This document shows positions 6,201-8,762 of a DNA stretch of 8,762 nt, in pieces (positions within the stretch are counted from its first letter, which is position 1; every line of letters starts with the position of its first letter). Where the stretch lies: assembly GCA_003133075.1 (NCBI GenBank), contig PKZN01000064.1, positions 17,649 to 26,410 on the forward strand, read 5' to 3'. The position numbers and the translations under genes were made by a program. Source of the stretch: Acidimicrobiaceae bacterium. GTDB taxonomy: Bacteria; Actinomycetota; Acidimicrobiia; Acidimicrobiales; RAAP-2. The notes under the pieces were generated by a model. It ran no database searches, was not told where the DNA came from, and saw only the letters and a program-made list of their open reading frames with translations.

Positions 6201-7107
6201 GGCGCACTCCGGACGATCCGTATTCGACCGAATCCGCGGTGAGGTCCATGAAGACGTCCTCCAAGGACGCCCGCTGTGGCGTGAGTTCAAAGAGTGCGAC
6301 CCCGGCGTCAAAGGCGATCTGACCGACTTCTTCGGCGCTCAAGTCTGAGACGCTCAGCGCCTCGTCGTTCAATTCGCTCACCGTGGCGTTCTTGGCGCGC
6401 AGGGCGCTCAGGAGCTGTTGGTGATTGGCCCCGCGAACGAACACCGTGCCCTTGGCGGTCGCGGTCAGCGAGTCAATAGATCCCTGAGTGATGAACTTGC
6501 CCCGCCCGATCACGATGATCTGATCGGCGCTGACGGCCATCTCACTCATGAGGTGGGACGAGACGAACACGGTGCGACCCTCATTGGCGAGCGAACGAAA
6601 GAACTCCCTAATCCAGCGGATGCCTTCGGGGTCGAGGCCGTTGACCGGTTCGTCGAAGAGCAGCACTTCGGGGTCGCCGAGCAGGGCCGCGGCGATGCCG
6701 AGTCGTTGGCTCATGCCGAGGGAGAAGTTTCCGACTCGCTTGTGCGCAACGGAGGAGATGCCCGCGAACTCGAGCACTTCATCTACTCGCTTGTAGGGGA
6801 TACGGTTCGAGGCCGCGAGCGCGCGCAGGTGGTTTCGCGCGGTGCGCCCGGGGTGGATCGCTTTCGCATCGAGCAGTGCGCCGACCTCGTGGAGCGGATC
6901 GCGCAGTTCTTGGTAGCGCTTGCCCTTGACGGTGGCTTGACCCTTCGTCGGGTGATCGAGGCCCAAGATAATGCGCATGGTCGTCGACTTCCCCGAGCCG
7001 TTCGGTCCGAGGAACCCGGTGACGACGCCCGGCAGGACTTCGAAATCGAGGTCGTCAACGGCGGTCATGCCTTCGTAGCGTTTGGTGACGTGTTCGACTT
7101 TGATCAT
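6190..7107 (-). CDS. ABC exporter ATP-binding subunit (drug/antibiotic export type)
   Basis: This 305-residue cytoplasmic ATPase powers the permease encoded directly after it. All catalytic elements are present: Walker A GPNGSGKST (34-42), signature FSLGMSQRLG (128-137), Walker B VLLFDEP (148-154, catalytic Glu153), D-loop GLDP (157-160) and the switch His185 in VSSH. The HPGRTARNHL segment (85-94) and the 'SLGMxQRLGIA' form of the signature are characteristic of the antibiotic-exporter subfamily that pairs with ABC-2 permeases. The C-terminal extension (about 215-305), with LEDVFMDLT, is the usual accessory domain. The ATG at 7107 gives the canonical MIKVEHVTKRYEG opening. The ribosome-binding site is weak. 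It lies 89 bp behind the monooxygenase gene, in a gap with a possible promoter and palindromes, so it may be expressed independently of it. Confidence 0.94.
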   Translation of the reverse strand: MIKVEHVTKRYEGMTAVDDLDFEVLPGVVTGFLGPNGSGKSTTMRIILGLDHPTKGQATVKGKRYQELRDPLHEVGALLDAKAIHPGRTARNHLRALAASNRIPYKRVDEVLEFAGISSVAHKRVGNFSLGMSQRLGIAAALLGDPEVLLFDEPVNGLDPEGIRWIREFFRSLANEGRTVFVSSHLMSEMAVSADQIIVIGRGKFITQGSIDSLTATAKGTVFVRGANHQQLLSALRAKNATVSELNDEALSVSDLSAEEVGQIAFDAGVALFELTPQRASLEDVFMDLTADSVEYGSSGVRHEQ

Positions 7108-7122
7108 GGGCTGCCTGCAACA

Positions 7123-7128
7123 AATCTA
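7123..7128 (-). promoter_or_regulatory. Possible -10 box upstream of the ABC exporter genes
   Basis: On the minus strand TAGATT fits TANNNT and would start transcription roughly eight bases before the ATG at 7107. A poor -35 (TTCGAA, 3 of 6 matches) is at 18 bp. The palindrome at 7131-7142 would lie in the spacer. This is suggestive only. Confidence 0.25.
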
Positions 7129-7130
7129 CT

Positions 7131-7142
7131 GATCGTGCGATC
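7131..7142. repeat. Short perfect inverted repeat GATCG-TG-CGATC
   Basis: Five-base arms with a two-base centre lie in the 89-bp gap upstream of the ABC exporter ATPase gene, directly next to a second dyad at 7143-7157. The position between possible -35 and -10 elements makes an operator conceivable. Palindromes of this size also occur by chance in G+C-rich DNA. Confidence 0.35.
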
Positions 7143-7157
7143 GCGTTTCGAAAGCGC
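7143..7157. repeat. Dyad GCG-TTTCGAAA-g-CGC upstream of the ABC exporter
   Basis: TTTCGAAA at 7146-7153 is a perfect 8-bp palindrome. It is extended by GCG on the left and CGC on the right, with one unpaired base. As RNA it would be a modest hairpin without a following run of T, so a factor-independent terminator of the monooxygenase gene is unlikely. A protein-binding site is the other reading. Neither is shown. Confidence 0.3.
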
Positions 7158-7196
7158 AGACGGCGCCTCGACGAACGCTACTGGTGGTGTGGGGAA

Positions 7197-8159
7197 TTAC
7201 GGCTTCGCGAGTCTCGCGATGATGGCGTCAGCGTCGTCGACCATCCGACGAACGAGCTCACCCGCGGGCGTCAACTCGTCAATGGCGCCCACGGCCTGGC
7301 CGGCCGGGTACCCCTCGCGTTCGGGATCGATACCGGTGGTCGATTCGTCGCCGCCGAGGTGAAACGTACCCTCCTCGTGCGCCACGAAGAGCTGTTCGGG
7401 GAAGCGCTTCAACAAGGTGGGATCGGCGTCGTAGCGATCAGTCGTCGAGTTTCGGATGACGCGCATCGTCTTGCCACTGAAGGCCCGAGAGATGACCGTC
7501 TCGTCTTCGTGCGCGGCGACGATTCGTTCTCGGTATCCCGGAAGGGCGCGCGCTTCGGGCGTGGCGATGAAACGCGTGCCGACCCACACGCCGTCGGCGC
7601 CGAGGGCGAGCGCCGCGGCGAGTCCGCGTCCGTCAAAGACGCCGCCCGCGGCGACGACGGGGATATGTCCACCCACTGCGTCGACGATCATCGGGACGAG
7701 CGGAAAGGTCGCGACGGTGCCGGTGTGGCCGCCCGCCTCGGTGCCCTGGGCGACGACGACGTCACATCCGGCATCGAGCGCGCGGCGGGCGTGCTCGACC
7801 TTGCCACACATTGAAATGACGAGGACGCCGCGGCGGTGACAGAGGTCGATGACGTGGCTCGGGACGCCGAGACCCGCGACGAACGTGCTCGCACCACCTT
7901 CGATGAGGAGTTCCACGTGTTTGACGAGCGTGTCGGGGAACGCGGTGAGCAGATCGACCCCGAAGGGCTTGGACGTCAGCGCCCGCGTCGCGGCGATCTC
8001 GTCCCCGAGTCGCTCGTACGACATGGTTGACGCGCCGAGGCAGCCGTAGCCGCCCGCGTTCGACACCGCGGCCGCGAGCGCACTGTAGGAGACCCCGCCC
8101 ATCCCCGCGAGCATCACCGGGTACTCGACCCCCAGCAGTTCGCTCAGTCGTGTCTTCAT
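7197..8159 (-). CDS. Nitronate monooxygenase / 2-nitropropane dioxygenase-like FMN protein
   Basis: The 320-residue product is a TIM-barrel flavoprotein of the nitronate monooxygenase family. QGTEAGGHTG (138-147) is the family signature; its His145 matches the catalytic base of class II enzymes. FMN-phosphate contacts are AAGGVFDGRG (170-179) and GADGVWVGTRF (187-197). The N-terminal YPVMLAGMGGVS segment lies in the first barrel strand. Family members oxidise alkyl nitronates with O2, releasing nitrite, but many actinobacterial homologues are uncharacterised, and FabK-like enoyl reductases share this fold. The ATG at 8159 is chosen. A TTG at 8171 would add four residues, but the purine-rich GGACGAG between the two is better placed as a weak ribosome-binding site for the ATG. 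It is first in a run of four same-strand genes and divergent from the second exporter. Confidence 0.88.
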   Translation of the reverse strand: MKTRLSELLGVEYPVMLAGMGGVSYSALAAAVSNAGGYGCLGASTMSYERLGDEIAATRALTSKPFGVDLLTAFPDTLVKHVELLIEGGASTFVAGLGVPSHVIDLCHRRGVLVISMCGKVEHARRALDAGCDVVVAQGTEAGGHTGTVATFPLVPMIVDAVGGHIPVVAAGGVFDGRGLAAALALGADGVWVGTRFIATPEARALPGYRERIVAAHEDETVISRAFSGKTMRVIRNSTTDRYDADPTLLKRFPEQLFVAHEEGTFHLGGDESTTGIDPEREGYPAGQAVGAIDELTPAGELVRRMVDDADAIIARLAKP

Positions 8160-8246
8160 CGTCTCGTCCAACTTACACAGGCCACCGCTCGCGGCGCGTG
8201 CGTCGATTGGGCGTTCGTTGCGAGCCGAGCGACCCTCCCGAGGGTA

Positions 8247-8277
8247 TCGACGAGTAAAGTCGGCTCTTACTTATAGA
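8247..8277 (+). promoter_or_regulatory. Candidate 19-bp-spacer promoter with spacer dyad, MerR-like layout
   Basis: TCGACG at 8247-8252 (4 of 6 matches to a -35 box) and TATAGA at 8272-8277 (4 of 6 matches to a -10 box) are 19 bp apart. The whole spacer, 8253-8271, is an imperfect dyad with perfect five-base arms, AGTAA and TTACT, around nine bases. Known MerR-family activators bind dyads in spacers of 19-20 bp. Both hexamers are imperfect, and no MerR gene is in the window. Confidence 0.35.
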
Positions 8278-8297
8278 CGTGCGCAACTCTCCGCCAC

Positions 8298-8303
8298 GAA
8301 GGA
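8298..8303 (+). promoter_or_regulatory. Ribosome-binding site of the second exporter
   Basis: GAAGGA lies seven bases upstream of the ATG at 8311. It is one of the two best Shine-Dalgarno sequences in the window and supports this start. Confidence 0.75.
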
Positions 8304-8310
8304 ACCAGTC

Positions 8311-8762
8311 ATGGATGAACTTCAGATAGCCGCCGTGTCGAAGCGACAGCTCTACTTCATTCTGGGCGCCTTGATGCTCGGGATGTTGCTCGCCGCCCTC
8401 GACAGCACCATCGTGGCGACGGCCCTGCCGACCATCGTGGGCGACCTGCACGGCGCGAGTCACCTCAGCTGGGTCGTCGTCGGGTACTTGTTGACGACCA
8501 CGGTGAGCACGCCCCTGTGGGGCAAGCTCGGTGACCTCTACGGTCGTAAACAGTTCTTCCAGTGGGCCATCGTCATCTTTCTCGTGGGGAGCATGCTCTG
8601 TGGCATTTCGCACTCCATGGTCGAGCTCATTATCTTTCGCTCCTTCCAGGGTCTCGGCGGGGGAGGACTGTTGGTCGGTGCTCAAGCGATCATCGCGGAC
8701 GTCGTCTCGCCGCGGGAACGAGGTCGATACGCGGGCTTTTTCGGTGCGACGTTCGGCGCCGC
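8311..8762 (+). CDS. DHA2-family (EmrB/QacA-type) MFS exporter, N-terminal part (3' end outside window)
   Basis: The frame is open from the ATG at 8311 to the right edge, giving the first 150 residues. A short tail (MDELQIAAVSKRQ) is followed by helix 1 with LAALDSTIVATALPTI, the motif D1 with its membrane Asp. Motif A is WGKLGDLYGRKQFF, between helices 2 and 3. Helix 4 has FRSFQGLGGGGLLVG, and PRERGRYAG opens the next loop. This is the classic N-terminal half of a 14-helix multidrug antiporter, closer to the Tet/EmrB prototype than the exporter at 968-2515. It differs from that copy at many positions in the motifs, so this is not a recent duplication. The ribosome-binding site is good. The upstream region carries a possible activator-type promoter. 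It is divergent from the monooxygenase gene, with about 150 bp between the two starts. Confidence 0.93.
   Translation, partial: MDELQIAAVSKRQLYFILGALMLGMLLAALDSTIVATALPTIVGDLHGASHLSWVVVGYLLTTTVSTPLWGKLGDLYGRKQFFQWAIVIFLVGSMLCGISHSMVELIIFRSFQGLGGGGLLVGAQAIIADVVSPRERGRYAGFFGATFGA

Noticed and set aside
6201..6311. 37-codon upstream extension of the permease frame.
   Set aside because: It lies wholly within the ATPase gene, and the permease family's usual N-terminus begins at the ATG at 6200.
2585..7107. The idea that the solute-binding protein and the ABC ATPase/permease form one importer.
   Set aside because: The ATPase and permease are of the exporter (ABC-2, antibiotic) type, on the opposite strand and separated by two other genes. 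Family-3 binding proteins use a different class of permease.
6418..7362. 314-codon open frame antisense to the ABC ATPase gene and into the monooxygenase gene.
   Set aside because: The ATPase on the minus strand has every catalytic motif. The antisense frame has none and spans two genes and their gap.
8233..8244. CCCTC-CC-GAGGG hairpin upstream of the second exporter.
   Set aside because: The two-base loop is too small for a stable hairpin, and there is no T-run or partner repeat.
8173..8685. 170-codon minus-strand frame opposite the second exporter.
   Set aside because: The plus strand here is an unmistakable MFS N-terminus with a good ribosome-binding site, and the minus frame has no domain.

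Overview
The window is about 60% or more G+C, densely coded, and looks actinobacterial. Pointers are the GTG and TTG starts, several starts that lack a Shine-Dalgarno sequence but have a TANNNT box just upstream, and the gene content: a WHG-type TetR regulator, DHA2 exporters, a CaiB/BaiF CoA-transferase and a nitronate monooxygenase-like flavoprotein. Acidimicrobiia is a reasonable guess, but nothing here proves a lineage. No tRNA, rRNA, insertion sequence, CRISPR array or phage gene is visible.

Left part (1-2515). The 3' end of a sulfatase-like gene runs in from the left edge. Its tail overlaps by 21 bp the tail of a converging TetR-family regulator gene. The regulator is transcribed divergently from a complete 14-helix DHA2 drug exporter. 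The 57-bp region between them holds promoter-like elements for both genes and a perfect 8-bp inverted repeat. This is a classic repressor/efflux pair, probably under one operator.

Middle (2516-4703, plus strand). An exported family-3 solute-binding protein with a TTG start is followed after 52 bp by a family III CoA-transferase. No importer membrane component or ATPase for the binding protein is in view. The CoA-transferase ends 1 bp from the tail of the next gene, which points the other way.

Right part (8159-4705, minus strand). In transcription order there is a nitronate monooxygenase-like FMN protein, an ABC exporter ATPase, its ABC-2 permease (11-bp overlap with the ATPase gene) and a nitroreductase-family flavoprotein. 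Two flavoenzymes that may act on nitro compounds thus bracket a two-gene ABC exporter. The 89-bp gap before the ATPase holds two palindromes and a possible promoter, so these four genes need not form one transcript.

Right edge (8311-8762). A second DHA2 exporter starts, divergent from the monooxygenase gene, with a good ribosome-binding site. Upstream is a possible promoter with a 19-bp spacer that is exactly an imperfect dyad, as in MerR-controlled promoters.

Taken together this is a detoxification and efflux neighbourhood: three exporters and two flavoenzymes, next to acyl-CoA metabolism. All complete genes belong to known families. I see no clearly unprecedented system. The points most worth testing are the leaderless-start signature, the two regulatory dyads, the flavoenzyme-plus-exporter cluster and the orphan binding protein with a possible Tat signal and no lipobox.
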